From Streptomyces sclerotialus (GTDB lineage Bacteria > Actinomycetota > Actinomycetes > Streptomycetales > Streptomycetaceae): a DNA stretch of 64,000 nucleotides. The stretch lies in the NCBI GenBank assembly GCA_000719105.1, contig JODX01000034.1:18448-82447 (forward strand), in the 5' to 3' direction. Within the stretch, counting starts at the first letter, position 1; every line of letters starts with the position of its first letter. Under the pieces are notes generated by a model. The model was not told the DNA's origin and did not search any database. It saw only the letters and a list, made by a program, of their open reading frames with translations. Made by a program: the position numbers and the translations under genes. This document shows, one piece after another, positions 25,580 to 34,400 of the stretch.

Positions 25580-25767
25580 AGACCTGCCACCGGTTCGAGA
25601 CCCTCCGCGAGGAATACGAACGGGAGATCGGCTTCCTGAACGCCCACTCCGAGCGGCATGCCGGCAGGCCGTCGGCGAAGTCCAGCGCGAAGCACGCCGC
25701 GTCGACGAAGGCGCTCATGGCGCGGGCACTCAGTACCCACGTCAGCCGCTGCCCCGAATGCGGATGA
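25576..25767 (+). CDS. Small basic hypothetical protein of the mobile element
   Basis: A 63-aa protein starts at ATG 25576, overlapping the stop of the membrane-protein gene (ATGA). It begins with a coiled-coil-prone stretch (ETLREEYEREIGFLN) and ends SRCPECG, with a CPEC pair that could form half a zinc knuckle. It lies in the same-strand element operon. I do not recognise the family. Confidence 0.55.
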   Translation: MKTCHRFETLREEYEREIGFLNAHSERHAGRPSAKSSAKHAASTKALMARALSTHVSRCPECG

Positions 25768-25851
25768 CCTGCAAAGCAGCAGGTCAAACACCTATCTACT
25801 CACGGAGCCCGCCGCTGCGTCGGGCCACTCCCCCGCTCCAGGAGGCACCGC

Positions 25852-26091
25852 ATGATTCCCCATTCCACCCGCCCGTCCACGCCCACGGCTGCCGAGGCCT
25901 GCGCCTGGGCGGAGGTCTTGGTCGGCCGACGGCTGCTGCACGCCGCGGTTCTCGCCCCGACCGGCCAGTGGCCCATCCAGCACGAACCCGACGGCCTCGT
26001 CAGCGCCCTGCCGGGTCCGGCCGAGGTCGTCGAACTGGTCGCCGCCGTTCAGCACCGCATCCGCCGCTCAGCGAGGCCCCGTACCCGATGA
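25852..26091 (+). CDS. Hypothetical 79-aa protein of the mobile element
   Basis: The protein begins MIPHSTRPSTPTAAEACAWA after a CAGGAGGCACCGC ribosome site. It contains a small mixed alpha/beta core (AEVLVGRRLLHAAVLAPTGQ) and a basic C-terminus. Its stop overlaps the ATG of the MobC-like gene, so it belongs to the mobilisation operon. No family recognised. Confidence 0.55.
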   Translation: MIPHSTRPSTPTAAEACAWAEVLVGRRLLHAAVLAPTGQWPIQHEPDGLVSALPGPAEVVELVAAVQHRIRRSARPRTR

Positions 26092-26714
26092 CAACCCCGA
26101 ATCAGAACGGCACCGCGCCTGAACCTGCTCCAGACTCCAACTCGGTGTCGCAGCGAGCAAGTTGGGGCGGAAGCATAGCTTCCGCCGAACCCGCCCCCGA
26201 GAGGGCGGGCCAGGACCAGCGCCAGGGGGCGCGGGTCCTGGAGGCTTCGACCGAGGGCGGATCGAAGCTGGAGCGGGAGGAGGAGCCGTTCGAGCGCCGC
26301 AGCCGCCTGGAGGGCACTGCCCACGTCCGCCAGCGTCCACGTCAGCCGCGCGAGACGAAGCGCCTTCACCAGCCCGCGACGCGCTTCAACGACGCCGAGT
26401 ACGCCCTGATCAAGTCCGCCGCCGACCGGTGCAACCTGACCGTCGCCGGGTTCCTCGCCCGTTCCGCGCTCGCAGCCGCCCGGGACCTCGACCGCACCCG
26501 CGCCGAGATCGCCGACGAGCGTGAAGTGATCACAGCCCTGTTCGACAGCCGTCGCAGGCTCGGCTGGGCCGGCAGCAACCTCAACCAGGCAGTCAAGGCC
26601 CTCAACTCCGGCGCCGAAGCACCACAGATCGACGCAGCAGTCGCCGCCGTCCAACGCGCCGCCGAGACGGTCCGTGCAGCCTCCGCCCGACTGATCGAGC
26701 AGCACACCTCATGA
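26088..26714 (+). CDS. mobC: MobC-like relaxosome accessory protein
   Basis: This 208-aa protein has a disordered charged N-terminal ~90 residues. The C-terminal half is a MobC-type fold: TRFNDAEYALIKSAADRCN, then LTVAGFLARSALAAARD (ribbon-helix-helix region), then LGWAGSNLNQAVKALN, the conserved G-x-N-L-N-Q block of bacterial MobC proteins. MobC helps melt oriT and recruits the relaxase. It is coupled by ATGA overlaps to the genes on both sides, the downstream one being the relaxase, which strongly supports the assignment. Confidence 0.8.
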   Translation: MTTPNQNGTAPEPAPDSNSVSQRASWGGSIASAEPAPERAGQDQRQGARVLEASTEGGSKLEREEEPFERRSRLEGTAHVRQRPRQPRETKRLHQPATRFNDAEYALIKSAADRCNLTVAGFLARSALAAARDLDRTRAEIADEREVITALFDSRRRLGWAGSNLNQAVKALNSGAEAPQIDAAVAAVQRAAETVRAASARLIEQHTS

Positions 26715-28453
26715 TCCCCAGCATCAACAAGTCCGGCTCCAGGACGATCGGCCTGCTCGCCTACCTCTACGGTCCGGGCAAGCACGAGGAACACATCGAT
26801 CCCCACCTCGTCGCCTCCTTCGACGGCATGTCCCCCGACCCCGGCCGCGATCCGAAGGCCACGCTCAAGAATCTCCAGCTACTCCTCGACCAGCCCGTCC
26901 AGGCTCTCCCCGAACACGCGCGTCCGGCCAAGCACGTCTGGCACACCTCGGTGCGCGCAGCCGCCGACGACCGGGTCCTCACCGACGCGGAGTGGGGCGA
27001 CATCGCCCGACGCGTCGTGGCCGCCACCGGTATCGACCTCGGCGGCGGCCGACCCGGCTGCCGCTGGGCCGCCGTACGGCACGCCGATGACCACATCCAC
27101 ATCGTCGCCACCCTGGTCTGCGAGGACGGCAGCCGCCCCGACGACTTCCGCTCCGGCAAGCGGGCCCAGGCCGAGTGCCGCCTGATCGAGAAGGAACTCG
27201 GCCTTCACCAGGTTGCTCCCGGCGACGGAACCGCCGCCCAGCGACCGACCAGTGCCGAGCGTCACAAGGCCGAGCGCCAGGGCCGGGCACGCACGGCGCG
27301 AGAGGAGTTGCGCGAGACCGTGCGGCGCGCGGTGGCCGGCGCGACGAGCGAGGAGGAGTTCTTCGACCGGCTGGCCGCCGCCGGCCTGCTGATCCGCAAG
27401 CGAGTCGCCCCTTCCGGTGACCTGCTCGGATACAAGGTCGCCTTGCCCGATGACCGGAACAAGGCCGACGAGCCCGTGTTCTACCCCGGCGCCCGCCTAG
27501 CGCCGGACCTGTCTCTGCCGCGCATCCGGGAGCGCTGGTCCGCGGACAGCCGCGCGCGGGACGCCTCACCAGCTGACCGGACTGGCTCAGCAGCCATGAC
27601 CAGCCCGGCCGCCGCGCGCCGACGAGCGGCCTCAGCGACGTGGACGGCGGCGCTGGTCATCGAGCATGGCGAAGATGCGGTCGCCGCCGCGCACATCGCA
27701 GCGGCCGGCGAGGTACTGGACGCGCTCGCGAAGACATCCGCCGCCCACACCCGTCACGAACTACGCGAGGCGGCAGATGCGTTCGAGCGCGCCTCCCGCT
27801 CCCACGTCCGTGCCGAACGGGGGCACGATCGGGCGCTGCGGCAGGCCGCCCGGGACCTCGTCCACAGCGGCCCGGTCCTCGGTCGCGGTGAGGACGCGGC
27901 AACCACGGCGATGGCGATCGACATGCTCTTCTTCCTCATCACCGCAGCCGCCCACTGGCACGCCAAGAAGAACCACGCACAGCAGGCAGCGGCAGCCCAC
28001 CGGGCCGCCGAGCACCTCCGCGCCGCCTACCAGGCCGCCGCAGCGACGCCGCTCGCCGCCCTGTACCAACGGGGACGACGCCTCGATCGCACGTTCCGAC
28101 TGCGGCAGACGGCGCTGCTGCGTGCAGCAGTACCGGAGCTGGCCGAGCAGATCCTCGCCGAACCCGGCTGGTACGCGCTCGCTGCCACTCTCGCCGACGT
28201 GGAGGCCGCCGGTCACGACCGGGCTGCTCTGCTCACCGAAGCTGTGGAGCAACGCGAACTCAACACGGCCGCGTCGATCAGCGATGTCCTCGTATGGCGC
28301 CTGCGCCGGGCCGCGGACCTGCCCGCTGACTCGACCAACACGGCACACGACGGAACCCCGACGGGACACTCCATGCACAAGCCGAGGCAGCGTGCTCCCT
28401 GTCCAGTATCGCCGTCCCGCTCAGGTAATCCGCTGGCCAGGGATCAGCAGTAG
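26711..28453 (+). CDS. Relaxase/mobilization nuclease (MOB_P-type)
   Basis: This 580-aa protein begins MIPSINKSGSRTIGLLAYLYG and has KHVWHTSVRAA at ~75 followed by the metal-binding triad block VRHADDHIHIVATLV at ~122, the His-rich motif III of MobA/VirD2-type relaxases. The nicking Tyr is probably Tyr17 or Tyr19. The enzyme would cleave one strand at oriT and pilot it to the recipient. The ~350-residue C-terminal half is helical and basic, suitable for DNA or coupling-protein contact. No TraB/FtsK-type translocase is encoded nearby, so the element is mobilizable rather than self-transmissible. Confidence 0.88.
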   Translation: MIPSINKSGSRTIGLLAYLYGPGKHEEHIDPHLVASFDGMSPDPGRDPKATLKNLQLLLDQPVQALPEHARPAKHVWHTSVRAAADDRVLTDAEWGDIARRVVAATGIDLGGGRPGCRWAAVRHADDHIHIVATLVCEDGSRPDDFRSGKRAQAECRLIEKELGLHQVAPGDGTAAQRPTSAERHKAERQGRARTAREELRETVRRAVAGATSEEEFFDRLAAAGLLIRKRVAPSGDLLGYKVALPDDRNKADEPVFYPGARLAPDLSLPRIRERWSADSRARDASPADRTGSAAMTSPAAARRRAASATWTAALVIEHGEDAVAAAHIAAAGEVLDALAKTSAAHTRHELREAADAFERASRSHVRAERGHDRALRQAARDLVHSGPVLGRGEDAATTAMAIDMLFFLITAAAHWHAKKNHAQQAAAAHRAAEHLRAAYQAAAATPLAALYQRGRRLDRTFRLRQTALLRAAVPELAEQILAEPGWYALAATLADVEAAGHDRAALLTEAVEQRELNTAASISDVLVWRLRRAADLPADSTNTAHDGTPTGHSMHKPRQRAPCPVSPSRSGNPLARDQQ

Positions 28454-28833
28454 GCCACAGAGCAGGCCTACGGCGCCCAGCCGAGCGAACCGGTAGCCGC
28501 ACTGGCCGGAGTCCTGTTCTGTGCGATTATCGCGGGCGGCTGACAGTGGGGGCGTGCATGGCCAGCGGCTGACCAAACGCCACCGACACGGAGGCATGTC
28601 CGCCTCGACGGCGACCGAATCGCCTGCCCCATGCAGCCATCTTGTCGGGAGCTACGTGCACCGTAACGCCATTTGACCCGCGTGTGAGCGATCTCCGCGA
28701 AGTGGGCCAGCGCCGAGGAAGCGCCAAGGCGACGGCTTGGCCGCTCATGACTGTGGAGTTCGTGAGTTGAAGCAGTCCAGGGGTTAGGTCACGATCACGA
28801 CGCGTGCAGGACGAGGCAAGGAGGGACGTCAGG
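28454..28833. other. Right flank of the mobilizable element, no gene seen
   Basis: No supported frame, tRNA gene or strong hairpin was found. The right boundary of the element probably lies in this region or within the next gene. Confidence 0.35.
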
Positions 28834-29280
28834 GTGTTTCACCGGATACGCCGTCGGCGAGCAACAAAGCCCAGCAAGCTGGAGCGCCGCAGCTACGAGG
28901 CATACGTGCGGATGGCCGGCCAGGTGCCGGTGGAGGTCGAACGAGTTCGGGCCGCGCAGCAGCCTGCTGAGCCAGCACCCTCGGTGGACGACTTCCTTCC
29001 TCGCGAGCTGCGCGTGCCGAGCCATGACCAGCTCGATGGCCGGATGATGCCCTGGGTGCAGCCGATCGTCCTCGACAGAGAGGTGGTGGTGTGCGCCAAG
29101 TGCGGCGCATACCGCGACTGGCTGATCCTCTCCACACGGGACCAGATCTGGCTGCGCTGCCGCCAAGGCCACCAGCAGCAGGAGACTCGTCTCGACACCG
29201 CTTGGTACAACCGGTTTGCTGGCCCTGCGGACGCGCACCACGAGACGTTCGAGGACTGCCTGCGGCACCTCGGCCACTGA
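28834..29280 (+). CDS. Hypothetical protein with a zinc-ribbon-like CxxC
   Basis: A GTG at 28834 follows AAGGAGGGAC with good spacing; the product is 148 aa. A basic N-terminus (FHRIRRRRATKPSK) precedes a C-terminal part with VVCAKCGAYRDWLIL and IWLRCRQGHQQQE, so Cys pairs C-x2-C and C-x2-GH may bind zinc. No family is recognised. The gene is followed directly by a strong terminator and is probably monocistronic. Confidence 0.6.
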   Translation: MFHRIRRRRATKPSKLERRSYEAYVRMAGQVPVEVERVRAAQQPAEPAPSVDDFLPRELRVPSHDQLDGRMMPWVQPIVLDREVVVCAKCGAYRDWLILSTRDQIWLRCRQGHQQQETRLDTAWYNRFAGPADAHHETFEDCLRHLGH

Positions 29281-29302
29281 TCGTCATCACGCTGATGCGC
29301 GC

Positions 29303-29336
29303 AAAGCCCGGCCATCCTCGAGGATGGCCGGGCTTT
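29303..29336 (+). terminator. Perfect hairpin terminator
   Basis: AAAGCCCGGCCATCC pairs perfectly with GGATGGCCGGGCTTT around a TCGA loop. The 15-bp stem sits 22 bases after the stop of the preceding gene. It lacks a long T-tract, but the stem itself ends in TTT. The gene beyond reads in the other direction, so it can serve both. Confidence 0.85.
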
Positions 29337-29432
29337 GGGCGATGTCGGGCAGGCAGAAAGCGGCCGGGCCTCGTTCCGCGTGCGGACTCACAGTGGCTCT
29401 TGGGAGCGGCGTTCACGAACACGTACGTGCCG

Positions 29433-30242
29433 TCAGTCGGCCGGAGCGCACAGGAGCCGATCCCTGGTGCTCTCGGGCAGCACCCGGCGCAGGACCGAAG
29501 CCGCGGAGCTGAGGGAAGCAGCGAACGCGGCGACGAGGTCATGCGGCACGCCGGCGGCGAACGACGCGGCCCACAAGCAAGGCGCGCCCATCAACGGCTC
29601 GGCCCATGCCTGCCAGCCGGCCGGGCCCTCCTCTCCGCTCTCGGTCATGAAGGTCCGCGGATCGCCGTCCTGGATCAGGGGCGGCACCTCACCGAGGCTG
29701 AGGTGAGAGGTGAAAGCCGGGTCCGTCGCACCCGCGTGGGGCTGGTCGATGTCGCGGAGCCAACCGTGTGCGGTGACGACGTCGAGCACCTGCTCGGGGC
29801 CCGCGCGCGGCGCGACAGGCTGATCGCGGGCGTCGAGCGCGACGAGGAAGTCGGCGAGTACCTCTCCGGGAACGTCGGGCGTGAAGTAGGCGGACCATCG
29901 CGCGAAGGGCGTATATACGTCCTCACGAGCAGAGACCTGCCATGCGATGGGCCGCTCACCCAGGTGAAACGGCTCGTCCGGTAGCAGCCACTGCGCCCAA
30001 CGGAGATTGTCGGGACTGATGTGCAGGACAGTACTGCGCACGACCTGCCGGTCCTCCGGCACCTCGTCCGGCTCCTGACGTCCTCGGACGATCGTCAGGC
30101 TTGTCCAGCCGAGCTCGACGAGCATGTCGGCGACAGTGTCGTAGAGCCGTCCGTCGTCACCGGCCAAGTGCCGGGGACCGACCCAGTAGGCGGTCTGGGC
30201 GCTGGAGGGGGTGGACGGGCCGAGCGGGAAGTCGAAGTTCAG
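29433..30242 (-). CDS. DUF317-type protein, apparent CTG start
   Basis: The product is a ~269-aa soluble protein with the DUF317 hallmarks YWVGPRHLAGDDGR, GWTSL, SPDNLRWAQWLLPDE and WSAYFTPDVPGEVLADF, the last two repeated in diverged form in the second half. DUF317 proteins are common in Streptomyces, of unknown function. The earliest conventional start is a TTG at 30167, but that would cut off the conserved YWVGPRH. Upstream in frame up to a TAG at 30269 there is no ATG, GTG or TTG. A CTG at 30242-30240 sits five bases after a perfect GGAGG, so I place the start there. Confidence 0.75.
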   Translation of the reverse strand: MNFDFPLGPSTPSSAQTAYWVGPRHLAGDDGRLYDTVADMLVELGWTSLTIVRGRQEPDEVPEDRQVVRSTVLHISPDNLRWAQWLLPDEPFHLGERPIAWQVSAREDVYTPFARWSAYFTPDVPGEVLADFLVALDARDQPVAPRAGPEQVLDVVTAHGWLRDIDQPHAGATDPAFTSHLSLGEVPPLIQDGDPRTFMTESGEEGPAGWQAWAEPLMGAPCLWAASFAAGVPHDLVAAFAASLSSAASVLRRVLPESTRDRLLCAPAD

Positions 30243-30266
30243 GGACGCCTCCGAGGGGCTGGTGGG

Positions 30267-30563
30267 CTACTTGCCGCCGCCGGCACGGCGGCGGGGACGA
30301 CGCGGGGGTGCTTGGACGGGCTCCTGCCAGGCCAGGGCTACGGCAGCCTCCGGCGGCAGATGACCGAGCTGGGTGTCCGCATCCCGCCCTTCGGCGAGGT
30401 AGACGACGGGCTGCCCGGTCTCGTCCGCGGCCTGGACGACCTGTTCGAGGCGGTGCGCCATCGGAAAGAACGGATTGATCGCCTGCCGCACCGGGGTACT
30501 GCGATCGACGGCGGACAAGAGGTCGATGAGATCGCCGACGGTCATTTCTTCTGGATGTGCCAT
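30267..30563 (-). CDS. Small hypothetical protein upstream of DUF317 gene
   Basis: A 98-aa protein begins MAHPEEMTVGDLIDLLSAVD with GAAGGAGG six bases before the ATG. The N-terminal 60 residues form a compact alpha/beta unit (VRQAINPFFPMAHRLEQVVQ; GQPVVYLAEG), and the C-terminus is very basic (PRRPRRRAGGGK). It ends 24 bases before the DUF317 CTG and in the same frame, so the two form an operon. Function unknown. Confidence 0.65.
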   Translation of the reverse strand: MAHPEEMTVGDLIDLLSAVDRSTPVRQAINPFFPMAHRLEQVVQAADETGQPVVYLAEGRDADTQLGHLPPEAAVALAWQEPVQAPPRRPRRRAGGGK

Positions 30564-30671
30564 GGACAGCCTCCTTCAAGCGGGGGGCAGCAGATGGGGT
30601 GGCGGCCTGCGGACCGCCGGTGACGGGAGCGACCCTCCAGTGTGGAGGGCGTCCGGCCTGAGCTGCTGGCG

Positions 30672-30932
30672 CTATACGCGCTGGGAGGTCGCCAGCACGC
30701 GAGCGACGGCGGCGGCGGCTACGATCTCGGCCGGTGTCTCCGTGTCGAAAGCCACCTGGTAGCCACGCACCTTGGCCGTACCGGTGACGGCGGTCTTCCA
30801 GCCTTCGCCGTCGGTGCCTGGACGGCCGAGCGGGAACAAGCCGAGATAGAAGCGTCCGTCCTTGCTGTTGACGTGTACGTCCGCCCGGTCGTCCACGACG
30901 ACGTTGAGGTCGTCCGCGGAGAACTGGTCCAT
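30672..30932 (-). CDS. Small hypothetical protein
   Basis: An 86-aa protein starts MDQFSADDLNVVVDDRADVH and is rich in beta-prone segments (GRFYLGLFPLGRPG; VRGYQVAFDTETPAEIVAAA). The ATG at 30932 has a poor ribosome site; an in-frame GTG about 29 codons upstream could be the true start. It precedes the DUF317 pair on the same strand. No family recognised. Confidence 0.5.
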   Translation of the reverse strand: MDQFSADDLNVVVDDRADVHVNSKDGRFYLGLFPLGRPGTDGEGWKTAVTGTAKVRGYQVAFDTETPAEIVAAAAVARVLATSQRV

Positions 30933-31047
30933 GACGAGCGAGCGTGGGCTGGCCGGGGCCGAGCTGGTCGCCCTCCGCGCGGTGCCACCGGCCGAGGTCG
31001 GCACGGCGGTCTGAGCCACGGAATCATCGCATCGGGAGTGACAGCCC

Positions 31048-31281
31048 ATGAATCCTGACTGGACGGCACTCGGCCAGGTCGCCGCGGTGAGCGCCGGCGT
31101 CACCGTCGCCGTGGTCGTCGTATTCGCCCTGGGCGTCCGGGGCATGGCCGACAACGAGGAGACGCGCGAGCAGCGTGGCACCGCCTCGGCTCTCGGCCTC
31201 GCCCAGGCCGCTCTGTGCTTCCTCACGTGCGCGGCGGTGGTGGTGTACGGGATCTGTCTGATCGTGCCGCACTTCCACTGA
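31048..31281 (+). CDS. Small membrane protein, two helices
   Basis: A 77-aa protein (MNPDWTALGQVAAV) carries two membrane segments, VAAVSAGVTVAVVVVFALGV and ALCFLTCAAVVVYGICLIV, joined by a charged loop (DNEETREQRG). GGGAGTGAC stands upstream of the ATG. It is divergent from the small gene at 30932. No known family; membrane localisation is clear. Confidence 0.65.
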   Translation: MNPDWTALGQVAAVSAGVTVAVVVVFALGVRGMADNEETREQRGTASALGLAQAALCFLTCAAVVVYGICLIVPHFH

Positions 31282-31400
31282 CGCCGTACGGAGGCCCGGC
31301 CGACACGGCGGTCGGACCTCCTCGGTTCACGGCGCGTAGGCCATCGCGATGTCACATGGCGAAGGCGTCCGGCCAGCTGGAGCGAGGAAGTTCTTGGGAC

Positions 31401-34400
31401 TTACCCCGTGAGGGGACCGGCTGCGGACACGAGGCGGGGCGTGTCCGTTGGGGTCGGTACGGCGGAGCCGGGAGTCCGGTCCTCCCCGCCATCCTGCCGG
31501 TCCTCTCCCTCCCCCTGCCGGTCGTCTGCGTTCGGCTCGCTTCCCGCGTTGGCGCCGTGCGTGCCGTCGTCCTTCGGTGCGAGGTGTCCGCGGATGCGTG
31601 AGGCCAAGGGTGGGAGCAGGAGGGAGCCCGCGGTGGCCGCTGCGGCGGCGCCCAGGGCCGTGGCCCAGCCGACGGGTCCGAGGGGGGTGCAGCCGAAGAA
31701 CTGGCTGATGCCGGGCGTCTGGACGATCGCCGCCAGGGCGGCCAGGGAGCCTGCCGCGGATGCGGCCACGGCCGGGGACCTGCCGCCGACCAGCAGCGTC
31801 TGACCCAGTTGGGCGCCCACCAGTGCGACGAGGGCGACGGTGCGGGCGCGGGCCTCGCGGCCGGTGACGCGGGCCGCCCACCAGGCCGCCGCGGCGCCCA
31901 GGGCGGTCGCGGCGGCGCGGACGGTGGTCTCGTCGGTGAGTGCGGTGCCGAGGGATGCTTCGGGGCCTTCCCGCAGCAGCCGTCCGGCGGCTTCCGGGCC
32001 GCCGGGCGGCCGCAGCGCCACGGCGATCGCCGGGGCCAGATCGGTGAACAGGTTGACCAGCAGGAGCTGGCGGGCCGTCAGGGGTGAGGTGCCGGTGACG
32101 GCGGCGGCGAGGAGGGTGAAGGCGATCTCGCCGAGGTTGCCGCCCACCAGGATGGCCAGGGCCTGCCGCACCGAGGCCCACATGGCGCGGCCCTCGACGA
32201 GCACGGCGAGGATCGTCTCCAGCCGGTCGTCGGCCACCACGACGTCGGCCGCGGCGCGGGCGGAGGGGGTGCCGCGCCGGCCCAGGACGATGCCGATGTC
32301 GGCGAGCCGGATGGCGGGGGCGTCGTTGGCGCCGTCGCCCGTCATGGCGACCGTCCGGCCGAGCGACTGGAAGGCCTGCACGACCCGCACCTTGTGGAGC
32401 GGGGTGCCGCGCGCGACGACACCGATGGCGGGCAGCCGGGCGGCCAGTTCCCGGTCGTCCATGGCGTCGAGTGCGGCGCCCGTCACCACCTGGTGCCCGT
32501 TGACGATGCCGAGCTCGCGGGCCACCGTCTCGGCGGTCTGCGGGTGGTCGCCGGTGATCATCACGATCTGCACTCCGGCGTCGGTGAGCCGCCGTACCGA
32601 CTCGGCGGCCGTGGAACGCACCTCGTCGGCGAGGGAGAGGAAGCCGAGGAAGTCCAGTCCGGTGACGGAGGCGTCGGTCAGCCGGCCGCCGGGGGCGTCG
32701 CGCAGCTCGGCGACGGCCAGTATCCGGTGGCCTTCGGCGGCCAGCTTCTCGCCGCCTGTCAGGATCTCCTCGCGGGTGATGGCGTCCAGTGGGCGGCCGT
32801 GGTAAGTGGCGCACCGTCCGGCGATCTCCTCCGGGGCCCCTTTGACGGACAGCAGTCGCTGTTTACCGCAGCGGCCCCGGGTGGCGTGGAAGCCTCGGCT
32901 GGGCTCGAACGGCAGGCTGGTGGAGCGCCGCCAGCCCGGCGCCGCGTGGGTGCGGCTCACCCCTGCCGCGCGGGCGCCTTCGACGACGGCGCGGTCGGTG
33001 ACGTGTTCGAAGGCGTCGTCGTGGCGGCGCGGTGTGGCCCGCAGGGCGGCTGCGAGGACGGCCCGTTGGTGCTGCTCCAGTCGGTCCAGGGGCAGGGTGT
33101 GGCCCTCGGCCGACACGGCGGTCAGGGTGATCCGGCCGTGGGTGAGCGTGCCGGTCTTGTCGAAGCACAGCACGTCGGCGCGGCCGGCGGCCTCGATGGT
33201 CCGGGGGTTGCGGACGAGCGCTCCTTGCCGGGACAGCCGGCGCGCGGCCGCGAGCTGGGCCGCCGTGACAAGGAACGGCACCGCGGCCACGGTGGTGCCT
33301 TCATAGACCATGGACATGCGGTCGGCCAGGTCGGACGCCAGGACGGGGGCGACATCCTTGGCGATGGGCAGCGACTCGCCGGTCAGGGCCGACTCGTCGG
33401 TCTCCAGCCCGTACGCCTCGAGCAGCCGGCCGTCGGCGGGCACGACGTCGCCGGCCTTGAGGGTCACCACGTCGCCGACGACCAGTTCCTCGGCAGGCAG
33501 CGTGGTCTCCTCGCCGTCCCGGACGACGGTGGCGGTGACCGCGGCCCGCCGGTGCAGCTGGTCCACCAGCCGGTCGGTGAGATGGCGCTGGGTTCCCCCG
33601 ATGAGTCCCGACAGGGCGGTCACGGCCACGATGATCCAGGCGTCCAGCACCGCGCCCACCGCCGCGGACAGGGCGGCGCCGCCGCCGAGGACCGGGGTGA
33701 GCGGGTTGGCCAGTTCGGAGAGGTAGGCCCGCGCGAGCGAGGGCCGCCGGACCTCCTCACCAGAAGGTGTGCTGCGGGCCTGTGCCTCTTTGGCGGTCAG
33801 CCCGTCTTGCGTGCTGCCCGTCCGGCCGAGCACCGTCTCCGGGGTCAGCGCGTGCCAGGGATGCCGCGCGGCGGCCGGCGGCAGCGGGCGCCGCAGCAGC
33901 TCGGCCGCCGACCACACGCCCAGTGCCATTCCCAGGCCGGCCGCCTGTTGCACGGTCATCAGACCGCGTGCGTCGGCGCGCCGGCCGCGACGGCCGGCCA
34001 GGGTCATCGCGCCGCCCAGCACCGCCGAAGCCTCCGCGAGCCGGACGCCGCGCCGGGTGACGGTCCGCGCCGCCCGGCAGGCCTCGACCAGCACGACCGC
34101 GTCCCGCGCGCCGCCCGGGAGGAGGACGTGCGCGCCCCACGGCGGCCTCCCGTCCGGTCCGGGGAGGCCGAGGCCGACGTCCGCGGCGGCCAGTGCGGCC
34201 GGGCACCGGGACAGCAACAGCACCGCGGTGCCGTCCTGCTGCAGGTCGCGCACGGCACCGGCCAGGCGGTCGCCGCCGGGCAGGATCCCGTCGGCCTCCG
34301 ACAGCGCGGCAGCGCCCGCGTGCTCGCCTGCGGCCAAGACCCTCAGCCCGGCCCGACGGGCGGCCGTGACCAGGGCGTCGGCCGTCTCGTCGAGCTCCGG

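Noticed and set aside
25768..25851. Possible oriT between the small genes upstream of mobC
   Set aside because: CTGCAAAGCAGCAGG contains a short inverted repeat, but nothing resembling a known nic site was seen, so no oriT is claimed.
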